Assembly: GCA_018296165.2 (NCBI GenBank)
Contig: JACKQL020000123.1
Location: forward strand, 1 to 64,000
From: Termitomyces sp. T153
Taxonomy: Eukaryota > Basidiomycota > Agaricomycetes > Agaricales > Lyophyllaceae
Length of the DNA: 64,000 bases
Direction of reading: 5' to 3'
In this document: positions 10,488 through 23,034 of the stretch, piece after piece
How the letters are laid out: each line of letters opens with the position of its first letter
Numbering within the stretch: the stretch's first letter is position 1
The notes under the pieces: generated by a model
Told to the model about the DNA's origin: nothing
Database searches by the model: none
What the model saw: the letters and a program-made list of their open reading frames with translations, nothing else
Program-made: the position numbers and the translations under genes

Positions 10488-13400
10488 CATGAGTAGATGC
10501 CCCAGAAAGTGCTCTGCCTGCACCATGGAGGCTAGAGCAGAGCAATGGACTCAAGTCCAAGAGCATGCAGCCATCTGAGCATGTCATGCCAGACCTCTCC
10601 CCTTTGCTGATTTAGACCTCCTGGACCCCCCACCTCTGGCAATCCCTCATAGGGAGGCCCTCTATGAGGACAATCAGAGCAATGGCAGAGCCCTGGAGGA
10701 GGAGCATGGAGGGGAGTTTAGTGGTATATGCAAACCAGAGCTCCCAGATGAAGCAATAGAGGCAGGGGATTGAATTTATGTTACCACTATCCACCTGTTG
10801 CTCTCCATTGCAGAAATCAGGGCTAGCCAGACTACATCCCAGCAGCTAGCCCAGGCCTTTGCTGCCAACAACATGCCTCAAGAGTTCTGGGATGTAGTAC
10901 CCCTCTACTTGCATGCATTTGAGGATGTGTTCTCCAAGGCCTCCTTTACTCACTTCTAGAGCACAAGAGGTGGTACCACACCATCAAACTGCTGCCTGAC
11001 TCAGCACCCTCCAGCTGTAAGGTCTATCCCCTCATGCCTAGAGAGCAGGACAAGCTTGATGCCTTCCTCCAGGAGAACTTGGACTCTAGTCATATCCATC
11101 CATCCAAATCCCCAATGGCTTCTTTAGTCTTCTTCATCAAAAAGAAGGATGGCTCCCTCTGACTGGTACAGGACTATTGGGTACTCAATGCCATGATGGT
11201 GAAGAATTGCTACCCTCTCCCCCTCATCTCTGAGCTCATTAACAACCTCTGGGGTGTGCAATACTTTACTAAACTGGACATCTGATGGGGTTACAACAAT
11301 GTGCACATTCAGGAGGGAGACAAGTGGAAGGCAGCCTTCTGAACCAACTGGGGATTGTTTGAGCCACTTGTTATGTTCTTTGGTCTTACTAACAGCTCAG
11401 CCACCTTCCAGACTATGATGAACAACATCTTCTGGGACCTCATTGTGGAGGGTGTAGTATGCATATACCTTGACAACATCCTCATTTACACCAAAATGCT
11501 GAAGAAACACCATCAGATCACTTGTCTCATTCTGAAACACCTCTGCCAGCACTAGCTCTACCTCAAGCCAAAGAAGTACAAGTTTGAACAAACCTGGATT
11601 GAGTACCTTGGCCTGATTATCTCCCACAGAACTGCAAAGATGGACCCAGTGAAGGTGGCAGGTGTGGTGGAGTGGCCAGAGCCCCGGAACAAGAAGGAGG
11701 TATAGGCATTTCTTGGTTTTGCAAACTTCTACCAGAGATTCATTTAGGACTTCTCACATCATGCCCACCTGCTGTTTGACCTCATAGGAAAAGTTGTTAC
11801 ATGGAGCTGGGGACCTCTGGAGCAGATGGCCTTCAACACTCTCAAGCATGCCATGATCTCCAGACCTGTTCTCCTCTTCCTGGATGACAGCTCTCCCTTT
11901 GGCATAGAGGCTGACAGCTCTGACTTTGCCACTGGGGCAGTGCTCTCACAGTAATCTCTGGAGGATAGGAAGTGGCACCTAGTGGCCTTTTACTCCAAAA
12001 GCCTGAATGCTGTGGAGTAGAACTATAAGATCCATAACAAGGAGATGTTGGCCATCATCTGGTTATTTGAAGAGTGGCAGCACTTCTTGGAAGGTGTGTG
12101 GCACAAGTTCAAGGTCTGGGCAGATCACAAGAATCTTGAATACTTCTGGACAGCTAAGAAGCTCAATTGCTGGCAGGCCTGATGGTCCCTCTACCTTGCC
12201 AACTTTGACTTCTCCTTGCACCACAAGCCTGGCCAGAGTATGGGAGAACCAGACACCCTATCTTGGAGGGTGGACCACAGAATGGAGGAAGGGGATAATA
12301 ATAACATTGTGCTCCTCCACCCCAAACTGTTTGTGATCCAAGCTATGGAGGGCCTAGTTGTTGACAGAGCAGAGGTGGACATTCTCCAGGACATCCAGCA
12401 GGGTAATAGGGATGGTTGGCAGGAGGAGCTTGTGGCATAGGCCACTTGGTCGCTGAAGTCAAAGCATGCTACTGGTGTTAAGGTGGTCTATGCTGATGAA
12501 TGGGCCCTCTAAGACAGAATCCTGACCTTCTGAGACTGTATCTACATCCTCAACATCCCAGAGCTCCTTTGGAGGATTGTGAAGCAACACCATGACTCCT
12601 GCATTGCAGAGCACTCTGAGTGGTGGAAGACACTGAAGTTAGTATCACAGAACTACTAGTGGCCCCAGATGTCCTGGTACATTGGGTCCTACACCAGTAC
12701 CTGCAACCTCTGCTTCTGGACCAAGCCCCAATGCCAACTCCCCTATGGACAGTTACACCTGCTACTGATGCCTGTAGAATAATGGAGCATAGCATCTATG
12801 GACTTCATTGTAGAGCTTCCTGACACCCATAATTACAATGCAATCATGGTGGTGGTGGACCTGTATGGCAAGAGAGTGCACTTCATTTCAACCCACACCA
12901 CCTGCTCTGCCATGGGTGCTGTGAACCTGTACTGGAGGAATGTCTGGAAGCTCCATGGCCTCTCCAATGCCTATGTCTTGGATTGGGGACCACAATTTGT
13001 AGCAGAGTTCACCCACAAGCTCTACTGACTGCTCAGAGTAAAGCTCCACACCACCACTGCCTACTATCCACAGTCCAACAGCCAGATGGAGTATGTAAAC
13101 CAGGAGTTGGAACAGTATCTCTGCCTTTTCTGCAACAAGTGCCAAGATGACTGGGATGAACTCCTCCCTGATGCTGAATTCCAGTATAACAACTATGTTC
13201 ATGCATCCACCCAATTTTTCCCATTCTTCCTCAATACTGGACAGCACCCATGCATGAGTTTTGAACTCTGGGCCCAACCCTTGGAGAATGAGGCAGTAAA
13301 CAAATTTGTGAACTGAATGAAGAGGTTACAAGAAGAGGCCCAGGCTGCACTGGCGAAGGCAAAAGATGACATGGCACAATACTACAACTGCAGGAGGACC

Positions 13401-14219
13401 CTGGAGCACAGATATCAGCCTGGGGATTGAGTCTACCTGGATGCCTCTGATATTATGACTACCTGTCCCTCAAAGAAGCTGTCACACCACTAGTTAGGGC
13501 CATTTACAGTGGAACAACAGGTAGGACCCTTAGTCTATTGATTCCGACTCCTCATGGGGATGTGCCAGCTTCATCCAGTATTCAATGTGGTCAAGCTTAC
13601 CCTGGCTCCTAGAGATCCTATCCCAGGGCAACATCCACCACCTCTGCTGCCCTCAGCAGTGGTCAATAACAATAAAGAGTACAAAATAGAAGAAATCCTG
13701 GACAGCTGTTTATTCTAGAAATGACTATAGTACAAGGTGAAGTGGAAAGGCTATGGAATCAAGCATATTTCCTGGGAGCTATAGGAGAATGTACATGCCC
13801 CCAGACTTGTTAAGGAGTTCCACTAGAGATATCCAGATGCACTGCATGCCATATAAGGAGGGGGGGTGATGTCAGAGGACTTCCATTTCCAACCTCTGTG
13901 ACTGGTTCCAGCACTTCTGCAGCTTGTTTGACATCTCTGGGGCTCTTTCTAGAACTCTGGAGTTCTTCATATCCCCTCAGCAACCACTGCTCTAGAGTTA
14001 GGAGTAGCTCCAGTCACCTGTACAGTAGTTCCCATGCCTCTGCCACCCACTGATGTGCCATGCCAAGCAGTGGGGATCCTTAGACTTATTCTCTTTGGAT
14101 TTCCCTCTGCTAGGTGATTACTTACTGATTTGTATCATTGTCTACTCTGCTAATATACTTTGGATTCCCCTCTGCTAGCTGCATGACTCCAATTCATTGC
14201 TCCAGAGGTTGCCCTTACA
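10488..14219 (+). mobile_element. Family A chromovirus, half A2 (pol and 3' LTR)
   Basis: The alignment to A1 begins at CATGAGTAGATGCC (A1 about 2231), just after protease, and continues through RT (about 10900-11780, active site YLDN at 11466-11477), RNase H (to about 12340), integrase (about 12540-13330, with SMDFIVEL, DWGPQFVAEF and NQELEQ regions), chromodomain (about 13670-13830, VKWKGYG) and LTR. Several stops interrupt it, but the frame is better kept than in A1. The gag-protease half is not upstream; it lies at 32029-34340 on the other strand, sharing the same break and the same target duplication. Confidence 0.9.
13867..14219 (+). repeat. 3' LTR of the A2/A4 element
   Basis: It starts TGATGTCAGAGG after a GGGGGGG tract and ends CCCTTACA (353 bp). 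The flank AGCAG (14220-14224) is the exact reverse complement of CTGCT at 34341-34345 beside the A4 LTR. Confidence 0.9.
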
Positions 14220-15340
14220 AGCAGGAGTTGGAGGGAGTCACATGGAGAGCCATGGAGTGGTTGTTGGAGGTCCAGGAGTTGTAAGAGCAGCTGGGCCAGT
14301 TGGAGGCATGAGTGGAGCAATGTGGGGCCATGGGGGCAGTGGGGGTCAGGGCAGTGGCAGAGGCAGGGAGGCAGCATGAGCAGTGATTGGCCAATGAGGT
14401 GGCCTCCACACATAGGGGAGTGATGCATAAGTTTATAGAGTCCCATCCTCCTTGAATTGTACTAATGTGAGCTTGGCAGATTGGGTCCAGGAGCACTGCA
14501 TCTTCCTGAATGGGGTGTTGGCAGCACACACATTGATGCAGGATGAGCTAGTATAAGTGTTCAGTGGTTTGCCCTCAGAGTTGGTCCAGAGCTTCAGGCA
14601 GATGGGGAGGTTGCTGGTGGGGCACTAACAGAGGAACATAGTAGCTCCCAGAATTTGGTGGGAAGTAGCTACTGACATTAGGGAGCCTTTGCCTGGGCAG
14701 CTAAAGGTTCTAGTAGTAGTGGTGGCCCAGATAGAGGTAGATTTAGTAGGGAGGATAGTGGAGGCAGCTCAGGAAGAGGAGGGGGAGTAGGGAGGCCCAG
14801 ACTTTGTTCCTCTTATTTGTCTTGTACTTAGCACTAGCTCAACTCTCATAATATAGTGTACCTTGTAGCCTGTCTATACACACTTCTTAGACTTCTAGCC
14901 TAGATGATTAGATTCTCAGATTTTGTAAGGGAGTGAGGAAATGAAAACATGCAGGGGTTACTCATGGGAGTTGAGTCCCTAATGAATCTAGAGGCTGGAA
15001 TTATGCACACTAATGCTATCTGTGTTTGCTAGTCCTAAGTGTTTCAGGGCTTAGTGGGGTGTTGTTAATGAAAGTCCTGGAGTTTGATGAGGGCTCCATT
15101 GAGGTTTTTGCAAGGCTTCCAAGTGTTGTTCTCAAGTCTGTAGCCCTTCCAATGGACCAGGTAGTGGAGTTGACTGTGGACCAAGTAGAAGTCAAGGATT
15201 TAGTCAACTTTGTAGTGATATTTGATCTCAATCTTGACAGAGGGCAGTTGACTGGGGCATTGCTCAGGGAAGGAGTCCAGAGTATATTCTTCAAGGAGGC
15301 AGACATGAAAGATAGGGTGGAGGCCCTTCAGGCCCAGGCA
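14220..15340 (-). mobile_element. C element fragment: chromodomain and start of 3' region
   Basis: On the minus strand 15330-15026 encodes a decayed chromodomain matching that of copy B (23380-23040). Downstream, 14800-14450 matches the B region 22850-22500, which holds the antisense open frame. The family A LTR abuts it at 14219. At about 15340 the match to B stops abruptly and unrelated DNA begins. Confidence 0.75.
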
Positions 15341-15470
15341 CTGCTGGCACTTAATTGTATTTCCTTAGGAAAAAATCAAAAGGAAACCTGTTATGCCATT
15401 TTTTATATGGCAATTTCTGATGGAAAAAGTCTTTGAACAAAGGAAATTTGCCTTTTTTTATAGTAAAAAG

Positions 15471-17543
15471 CTATCCAAGAAACAGATGATAGGTTTTTTT
15501 GACTCTTTTTCCATTAGAAACATTTTCTAGCCCCAGCAATGAGGAGTAGGTGCAGTTGCTAGGCATTGACATCATTGCTGGGTACATTTCCCATCTCCCT
15601 TCCTCCCAGTCCTCTTTGCCAACTCCATTCACCTCCTGCCAAGTCAAGAATGCTTGACAGTTGCTTTGATACCCTGCCACTGTTGCTAATAATTGCTTAG
15701 CAACAGCAAACCTTGCCCTTGCCTCCAACAACTCTTCTCTTGCCCTCTTAAACTCCCTCTGGAACCACCTCTCCATTTCTACCACTCTCTTGTCATACCC
15801 TCTCAGCAAAGTGGCTAACATAAGTAGTGTCAGCAAGGCCAGGTCTTCACCCAGCCACTCCAGCTTATTGTTGCCCACTTGTCACAGCATGGTATGGGTC
15901 CAGGTTTCCTAGCAATACAATTATCAAATGTCAACTCACAAAAAAGAAAGACTTACCCATTGTCAAGTCCCCACTTCCTCATTGCTCTCCTCATCCTTCT
16001 CTACCTCCATTGCCTCTTCCTTAACCTCTTGACCTCCTTCAACCACTCCTCCACTTGTCACCATCTCTACCTTAGCTACTGTTGCCAAGAGAGTTCCCAC
16101 TCTCATCTCCACATCTTCATCTTGCTCCTCCCCTTTCTTATTGCTAGTGACCATCTTCTGTTGCTTAGTTAAAGCAACCAATGCTGGACTTGCTGCTTGC
16201 TTTTGTGCCAAAGGCATGTCATCACTGTTGTTGCTACTGCTGTTGCCCTTCTTGTTACTAGCCTCATCATTACTCTCTACCATCTCCCTACTCTTCTTCT
16301 GTTACTTCTCCTTAGCAACCATGCTCCCTCCCACTACTGTCCCTTCCTGAAATATTGGCAGGTTCAAGCTGGAATGCTTAACCTGGATTAGCTCCTTCTT
16401 TGCCACTAACTCCCATTGTCACTCCATGAAGCTCCTGGCCTGTTGTACAGAGACTGCCCTTGCCACTATCTTCCTGATAAATTTCCTGCCAGTGCTCCTT
16501 GACAACTCACCACCATAAGAATGCCCATTCTGTGTGCTATCACAGCAATAGCATAGCTGGGCCCCAGTGAGGTACTAGCACTCCTTTTAGTTATTTTTTG
16601 AATAGCAGTTGTTGCACTTTTTAAAAGCAGTTAGCAACTAAGATAGCAATGACTACTAAGAACTTACCACTCCTTGGCACTCCCTGAATGCTTGCTTCTC
16701 CACAGGTGATACTGTTGACTTCCTCTTTGCCCTCTGCAGCACTACTCCAGCATTCATGCCCATGTCTACTATTGTTGAGGCCTTCCTCCATCACAAAAGA
16801 TTTGCCAAGCATTTGTTAATAAATGTGCCTTCAATTAGTTTCTGTAACAATATTAGCAATGGAACAAGACTTACCTCAAATTCCTCCTTCTCCTCCTCCT
16901 CCTCTCTGGCCTTGCCTTCCCCCTTACCTTTACCTTTTGGGGTTGTTGCCACTCTTGGCAACATTGCCAACTCCTTAGCAATGCTGCCAGCCACACACTT
17001 GGGAGTGGAGGGCTCAGCCTCCCCAATGTCCCCTCAATTCATGCTAATGTCACCCCTGTAGCCCTTGCTATGCTCAGCCCCTATCATCACCACCAATTTG
17101 TATGGTAGGTGCTGGAAGAAAAACTAGTCATTAGGCAATAAGTCTTTGAAGAGCTGTAATTACCTTAGTGGTGTTGCTAGCCTTGGTGACATTGCTAGCA
17201 CTTACTGTCATCCCAGCCTCCAAATCCTCCAACAAGAACTCCAATGATGACAGAAGGGGAGCCTAGCAAAAATATTAATACTGTCATTAAGAAGAAAAGA
17301 AGAACTTACAAAGTGTTTATCAAACTCCCTGATCCAATCCTCTCCCTTGTACTGCTCATACAGCTGCTGACACTCCTTGTCAACAGCAGTCAACTCAGCC
17401 CACTCCATCCCACTACCTGCCATTTTGAACCAGCAAAGCCAAATCTTGAAAATAGCATTGACCACTAAGTGAGGGTTTGTTTCCAACAAATCACACACTA
17501 CAGCAAGGAGGCAATCAACCCAATCAAGGAATGCCTGGGCCAT
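15471..17543 (-). pseudogene. Hypothetical multi-exon gene remnant in the C segment
   Basis: Minus-strand exons appear at 17543-17208, 16812-16621, 16283-15963 and 15878-15471. The first reads as a helical domain (FLDWVDCLLAVVCDLLETNP, then ELTAVDKECQQLYEQYKGED). The third is low-complexity and acidic (EDEDVEM-type, Lys/Glu/Ser-rich). The last has a long amphipathic helix (MERWFQREFKRAREELLEAR). I do not recognise a family. The coding direction equals that of gag in the same element. Stops and CG loss suggest decay. It could be a captured host gene or part of another transposon. Confidence 0.4.
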
Positions 17544-18594
17544 GGTGCACTTCTCAAGTTATAAGATTCAGATTGCAGAGGAGAGTAAGAGATAAGAGGT
17601 GAGAAGGAAGAACTAATGAAGTCCAGCTGAATTGATAGCTGCTTTTATTCTTACTACTCTAAGTGCACAGACCATGCAAGCAATCATAGGACTTTGGGTT
17701 GACTGATGGCAGTCAAGATTTCAGCATAGAGGAGGATGATAAGACACACTTGTCACTGAGCACTGTTTTTAGCATTTCTGATTGGATAGCAGCTGATTAT
17801 ATTGTACATGATCTGGCACAAGTCATGACACTTAGCATGTGAGGTCTAGCTCCAAGGTCTAGAATAATGTGGCATTTGCATGGGATTTTAGTGACCACAA
17901 GACTTAATGGATCATGAGCCACATCAGGTGGAGTCTGGACTTTGGATCTAGAATGACAAGGCCAAGACCTTTCTTAGTGATGATTGCTAGCAACATTTCC
18001 TAGCAACAACACTGCCTCTGTCCTAAAAAGGGATATATTGACAGTCATGTGATTTCTTACTTATTATTTTTCTTGTCAAGCTTACAAACATACTTAAACA
18101 GCATCTACACTTCAGATATTAACATTGGAAATGCTTGTTTCTTGTGATTGACAGTTTTTATACATTATATTGACATTGCATATGTATACTTGGTTACCAA
18201 ACTGATATTCAGTATGTAGCATAAACACTTTGGCAGATGCTGTTACTAGCAGTGACTAATATTTCCTTTCCAAATACTATACTTACAAACAGCATAAATA
18301 CTGCCTGTATGTAGAGACAAAAACAACAGAGTACTGTTCCTCCTCACTAGCTCTCAGCTTACCAACTTCAGATCTCTTATTACTCTTTCTCTTTACATTG
18401 CCAACAACTTAGTGATAGTCTTGACAACTTCAACCTCAACTTAGTGTGGTGCCAACTGCAGGTACCCTTAGTGTTACTATGACTTAGCAATGCTAGCAAC
18501 TATGGCTCTTCTCTTCAAAAACTACTTCCATCTGGTCAAGGCTCTCAACTGACAATGCTCTGCCATTCTCATACAGATGCACATTGACCACCTC

Positions 18595-19581
18595 TCACTG
18601 AACTGCCACTTCTTCTACATTAGGCATGCCAAATCTCTGGCCTGTCCCTACTTCCAAAGCATAACAGTTGAGACCACCAGGCACTTCCTCCTTGAGTGCT
18701 TCCAGTACAGAAATGAATGACACATACACCTTGTCTGCCTGCTCAAACAAAAAGCTGATTCCATTACAAACCTCCTGTCCTTCCCATCTCACATTACTGT
18801 ATGCTGACACATATCTACTGGTGAAATAGTGCTCACTGTAATACATAACACCTTTTGTCTTATAGTTGTTAGTCATGGATCTATCCATTGTGTAAATAGC
18901 AACAGTCTTGTTGATTGTGACAGACACAGACAATATGTCAAAACAAAATATGTGAGGTGCATGGATAAATTAGAACACCCTGATGAGGAGTTGTTCACAT
19001 ACCCAGGATTGTGATCCAGTCTGCAACTAGAAGTTTTTCATGTGTTCATGTATGGATTGACTATCTGACAACAGTATGACTATGCATGACTTTGTGCTTG
19101 ACTGCTGATGGCTCCTTTTATGCCACTGTAGACATGTTGTATATGAACCCACTATAACTTGTTTGTTTACTGAGAGTTCATCAACTAATGTGTGGATGGA
19201 CATATACTTGCCAAAAGAAAACTCAGTGTGATTTTTAGAATTGAGTTTGATTCACAGCCACTCTCTGCATTCCTCCAAGGCTTTGTGATCTCCAGGTCTA
19301 GCTTTTGTGAATGCTCTTGCAATATGTCTGCACAATTGGGGGCTGATATCTCTCATTTTAACAAGCCACCTGTACAGGTCTTTCCTGCACAAGTTGAACA
19401 ATATCAAAATGACAGAGTCATATATGCAGCTGTTAAGTTTCCAGTTGCAAGAAAAAAGAGTCTGCCAGTCATGGAACACCAACAATGAGTATTCTGCACA
19501 GCTCAACTTCCTCTGTTTATTTGAACATGAAGCCATCTGTCCACTCATCTTCTGTTTTTGTAGATTGTCAAGAGTTTTCAC
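18595..19581 (-). pseudogene. Unrecognised coding remnants, right part of the C segment
   Basis: Two minus-strand open stretches are seen. The one at 19581-19252 includes MRDISPQLCRHIARAFTKA. The one at 18933-18595 includes EVCNGISFLFEQADKVYVSF and continues past a stop as VVNVHLYENGRALSVESL toward 18480. Composition is protein-like, but no family is recognised and the two stretches may not belong together. Confidence 0.3.
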
Positions 19582-19596
19582 AGAGCTTCTTGCTTT

Positions 19597-20342
19597 GTAG
19601 GTATAATGTGGCCAAGGTCATCCATGAGCTCTCAAGTTGGAAAATTATAGGCTTAGCTTGGAATATTGTGAGACATTGTATTATGGAGATCCTCCATTTT
19701 TAGTGGCTGCAGCTTGTAAAGAGTCCTGGTTTCTAAATGGTGAGCTTGCCTTCCCAAGATAATGCATTGCAAGTGTTATTCTAGGTGTTCTGAGTTTGGT
19801 GTGGGGGTTTAGCATTGTAATACTAGTAGTAGTTGTTCCTGCCTCCATACTGAGGAGAAAGATGTTCATGGCCAGGTGCCATCTGCTTGGGAGTCTGCTA
19901 TTAGAAGGTCCACCACCCAGGAATAGGCTAGTGTTGCCTAGGGGGGTCCTAAGGCCCAACAGGAAAGGAGGGGTTCTTCAGGAGTTGGTAGTCCAAAGTT
20001 GCTAGTAGTGATGGGGGGTCAGTTTGGTAGGGGGATTGTGGGAATGGAGGGTCAGAGCTGGCTGATGAGGAAAGGGGGTCTAGATGCTCTGGGGCCTGTG
20101 GATTGATGCAGGCAGGCCAGGATATTTTGGTGGGCAGGAGTGCATTCTGTGGGACATTACTACAAGAGGTGCATGGGTTGACATGGAAGGGCCTATTCCA
20201 GAAGATTCCTGGAGTTCTGTTATAAAGAGCAGTTTCCCTGCTAGGGATCTTTGGCTCATCAATATAGGAAAGAGTGTGGTTGGAAGTGAGATCATTGTTA
20301 GTGGAAATGGATTGAGGGTCTCTGAGTGTGTGGCTTGGATTT
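19597..20342 (-). pseudogene. C element gag region, part next to the B insertion
   Basis: This matches copy B from about 28165 to 28850 (shared ATGAGCTCTCAAGTTGG, then a Pro/Gly/Asn-rich stretch), so it is the middle of the gag region of C. It ends at the target site of B (GATTT, 20338-20342) and resumes beyond B at 30862. The frame is badly broken. Confidence 0.7.
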
Positions 20343-21372
20343 TGTCAGGTTCAGCTGATGACAGGGGCTCAGCTACACTGGTGAATCCTCATTAGGTGGA
20401 TGCAATGTCCTGCACTTATAACCTAGCACTTTGGAAGTGGTGCAGAGGGGTGAGACTTGTGAGGGGAAGCTATGAGAGGTGGTCTGAGCAAGTCCGGAGT
20501 GGTCTAGGAGTCTAAGACCAAGTATATTAATGTTGTGCTTGGATGAGCATCAGGAACAAGTTTGTAGGCATATAAATGGACTGCAGGGTAGATGGGGGCT
20601 TTGTTAGGGTTGGGGGCAGAGCTGGAGTTTGACAGGGGGATCAAGTAAAACTTGATGGGTTTGGGGCCAAGTGAAGAGTGAGGTCCAGAGTTGTTGTAAG
20701 AATGTTTTTGGGGTTCATAGCACATGCATGGAGTTCATATGGTTGTTGGAGATGGGAAGAACTTAGAAAAATAAAAGAAAAGGAGACAATCAAGACAAGA
20801 TGGAAATGAGGCAAGATGAGACAGAGAAGAAGATAGATTCAAGACTAAAAATGGGAATGGAGACAGAATCAAAATGCAAGACACAGAAAACTAGCAAATA
20901 CAAGTAATATTAAGACTAGAGTATGAGGAGCTACTCTATGTCTTATATACTGACTACTGGATAGCTCCAGAGGACAGTGGGTATGGTGGTGGGGCTCAAT
21001 GGAGCTGTGTGGAGCCAACTGGTGTCAGATACAATCAAGGAGTGGGCCACTGTGACATTCTGATGGAATCATCTAGGAATGCAGGCCATTCCAAAGTCAT
21101 TGTGATACTCCAGGGCAGGTCAGGTGAATTAGGGCAATGAGTCAGAGGCATATAATGGGGTTAGGAATAGTGGGGATGGTTCCAGGGGTTTAGAAGAAGT
21201 ATTGATGGCTGTGGAGAAGGCATCATAGTCAGTCAGGGGGCTGTTGGGGTTTGCTGGAGAAGCATTGGAGTTACCCAGTGTGGGCACAGAGAGTGGGTGG
21301 GGGTTGGAGGAGTTGGGCAGGGGTTGAGGAGGGCTGAGAATAATGTCAGGGGCTAGGTTGCAGGTTGTGACA
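20343..21372 (-). repeat. 3' LTR of B
   Basis: On the + strand it starts TGTCAGGTTCAG and ends GGTTGTGACA. A TATATAAG box (minus strand, about 20942-20950) lies in a block also conserved in the C 3' LTR near 37195. The bases beside it, read on the minus strand as AAAGGAGGGGTGA, are the likely polypurine primer site. Confidence 0.9.
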
Positions 21373-21403
21373 TCACCCCTCCTTTAGTATCGAGACCCTC
21401 AAG

Positions 21404-22850
21404 ATGCATGTGCATAGTTTGGGGATTGGCGGGGCATGGGAATCAAAGTCAAGCAATATTGATCAAACTGCAGTGAGTGGTGGCAGCATGAGGAACAAAG
21501 TCGAAGCATGGCCACCATTCATCAGGGGCTCCTTCCAAGCTATTAAAAAGGGTCAGATGTACTCTGCAGTTCTCAAACTCCCTACAATGTCATCTTCCAC
21601 CTACTCCTCAGCAGCATCTAGGTCCTCATCTGTGTCATCCCAACTGTCCTCCTCCAAGGGCTCCAAGAGGCTTCAAGATTGTTGTTGAGTCAAGGCAATA
21701 TACTGCAGTTGTAAGTGCGATTCTCCTTTGGTTATACTCCAGAGTTGCTGATTTAGTCCAATCAGAATTGTCTGCAGCTGTGGCCAGCCTGTTGGGTCTC
21801 CCCTCCCCAGATGGAGTTTTGCCAGGGTCAGTGTCAGAGTGTTGGCAGGGTAGTCCTTGAGGCCCAACTTCAACCTGGAGCAGGTCCAGGTCATCCTGGA
21901 GGTGTTACGGATTCCTCAGGTGGAGGTGACCCCAGAGCAGTTTGTGGAGGCAGTCAGATAGGCATGGGGTCCCCTGACCCTGGAGTGGTGTCAGGCAGAG
22001 GCTCTAATGAGCACCTAGCATCCTTCTTTTTCAAATTCTGATCTAGCTTCACAGTGTGCCCTTTGTACTTGCTACAGAGAGCATTGCAGTTTTAAGGAGC
22101 CAGTGCTGGGGTCCCAATGGGACACCTTAGTGTGCATTCCCTATCATTTGTGATATGAGAAGTGCCCTATTTCATTGAGTTGATGAGTGGTCTATGTGTT
22201 GAAGAAGCAGGAGTGGAACATGGAGTGGGTGGCTGTGCAGTTGCTTGGGGGACACAAGGGGAAGGTGTTGGGTCAAGGGTCTAGGGCAGAGCATGGTGGC
22301 AGTGCAGGGCAGTCAATGAAGGTGGGACCTCTGTAAAGGGGGTGGAGGGAGAGGGTCTCTACAGTGCATGACAAGGGGAAGCAGAGGGCATCCTCTGCTC
22401 CAGAGGCAGGGCCCAGCAAGTGGCTGCAAGGGGAGGAGTTGATGGCAGGCTCCCTGGGGCCACACATCTATTCCTCTGCATTGGAGGCCTTTATGGGGGA
22501 GTCTGGAACACTAAGAATTGTCTAGACTGGGTCCAGCAGCACCACATCCTCCTGGATGGAGCATCAGCTGCTTATGCCTCAATGCAGGATGGGATGGTGT
22601 GGATGCCTGGGGAGCTCCTATTGGAATTGGAGCAGAGGACTTGACAGATAGGGAGATTGCTAGCAGAACATTGGCAGAGGGGCATAGCAGACCTCAGGGC
22701 ATGGTGGGAAGTAGTGACCAATGTCAGGGAGCCATTGCTAGGGCAGCTGGAGGTCCTGGCCATTGTGGTGGCTCAGATGGAAGTGGATTTGATTGGAGGT
22801 GTGGTGTGGAGGGCTCCAGAGGAGGAGGAGTGAAGGGGCCCTTTTTGGAC
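21404..22850 (+). pseudogene. Antisense open frame in the 3' region of B
   Basis: This runs opposite to gag-pol, between chromodomain and 3' LTR. It starts MHVHSLGIGGAWESKSSN, then has a Ser-rich stretch with SSAASRSSSVSSQLSSSKG. Next comes a helical region around 21850-22020 (LEQVQVILEVLRIPQVEV, FVEAVR, AWGPLTLEWCQAEALM). After a frame change near 22480 a second helical region follows (LDWVQQHHILLDGASAAYAS, RLLAEHWQRGIADLRAWW, LAIVVAQMEVDLIGG). Several stops are present. Both helical regions recur in element C, the first at 35269-35030 and the second at 14450-14800. The pattern looks like a real accessory protein. Function unknown. Confidence 0.55.
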
Positions 22851-23034
22851 TCTTGATTTCTTGCTGCCCCATGCTCCTCCCTGTTTTATAATTGTACTTG
22901 TAGTTTGTCTGTACCAAATCTTCTTGCTATCTGTTGATTGTGTGAGGTTTGGGATTGTGTGGAGAGAGAGTAAGTGAAAACACATAGGAAATTACTTATG
23001 GGAGTTGAATCCCTAATGAATCCAGAGGTGGAGG

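Larger units (their letters stand above)
15341..19596. other. 4.26-kb non-retroviral segment inside element C
   Basis: This segment lies exactly between C sequences that match the chromodomain (B 23380) and gag (B about 28165) of copy B, in place of about 4.8 kb of pol. No RT, integrase or LTR motif was seen. It is CG-poor like the surrounding transposons. Ends: CACTGCTGGCACTTAATTG on the left and GCTTCTTGCTTTGTAGGTAT on the right; no terminal inverted repeat was seen. Protein-like minus-strand stretches are listed separately. Nothing clear was seen in 17544-18594 or 18934-19251. Confidence 0.6.

Noticed and set aside
22273..22467. Minus-strand frames within the 3' region of B
   Set aside because: The + strand reading in the same place is the one conserved with C at protein level and has the helical pattern; the minus frames are shadows.
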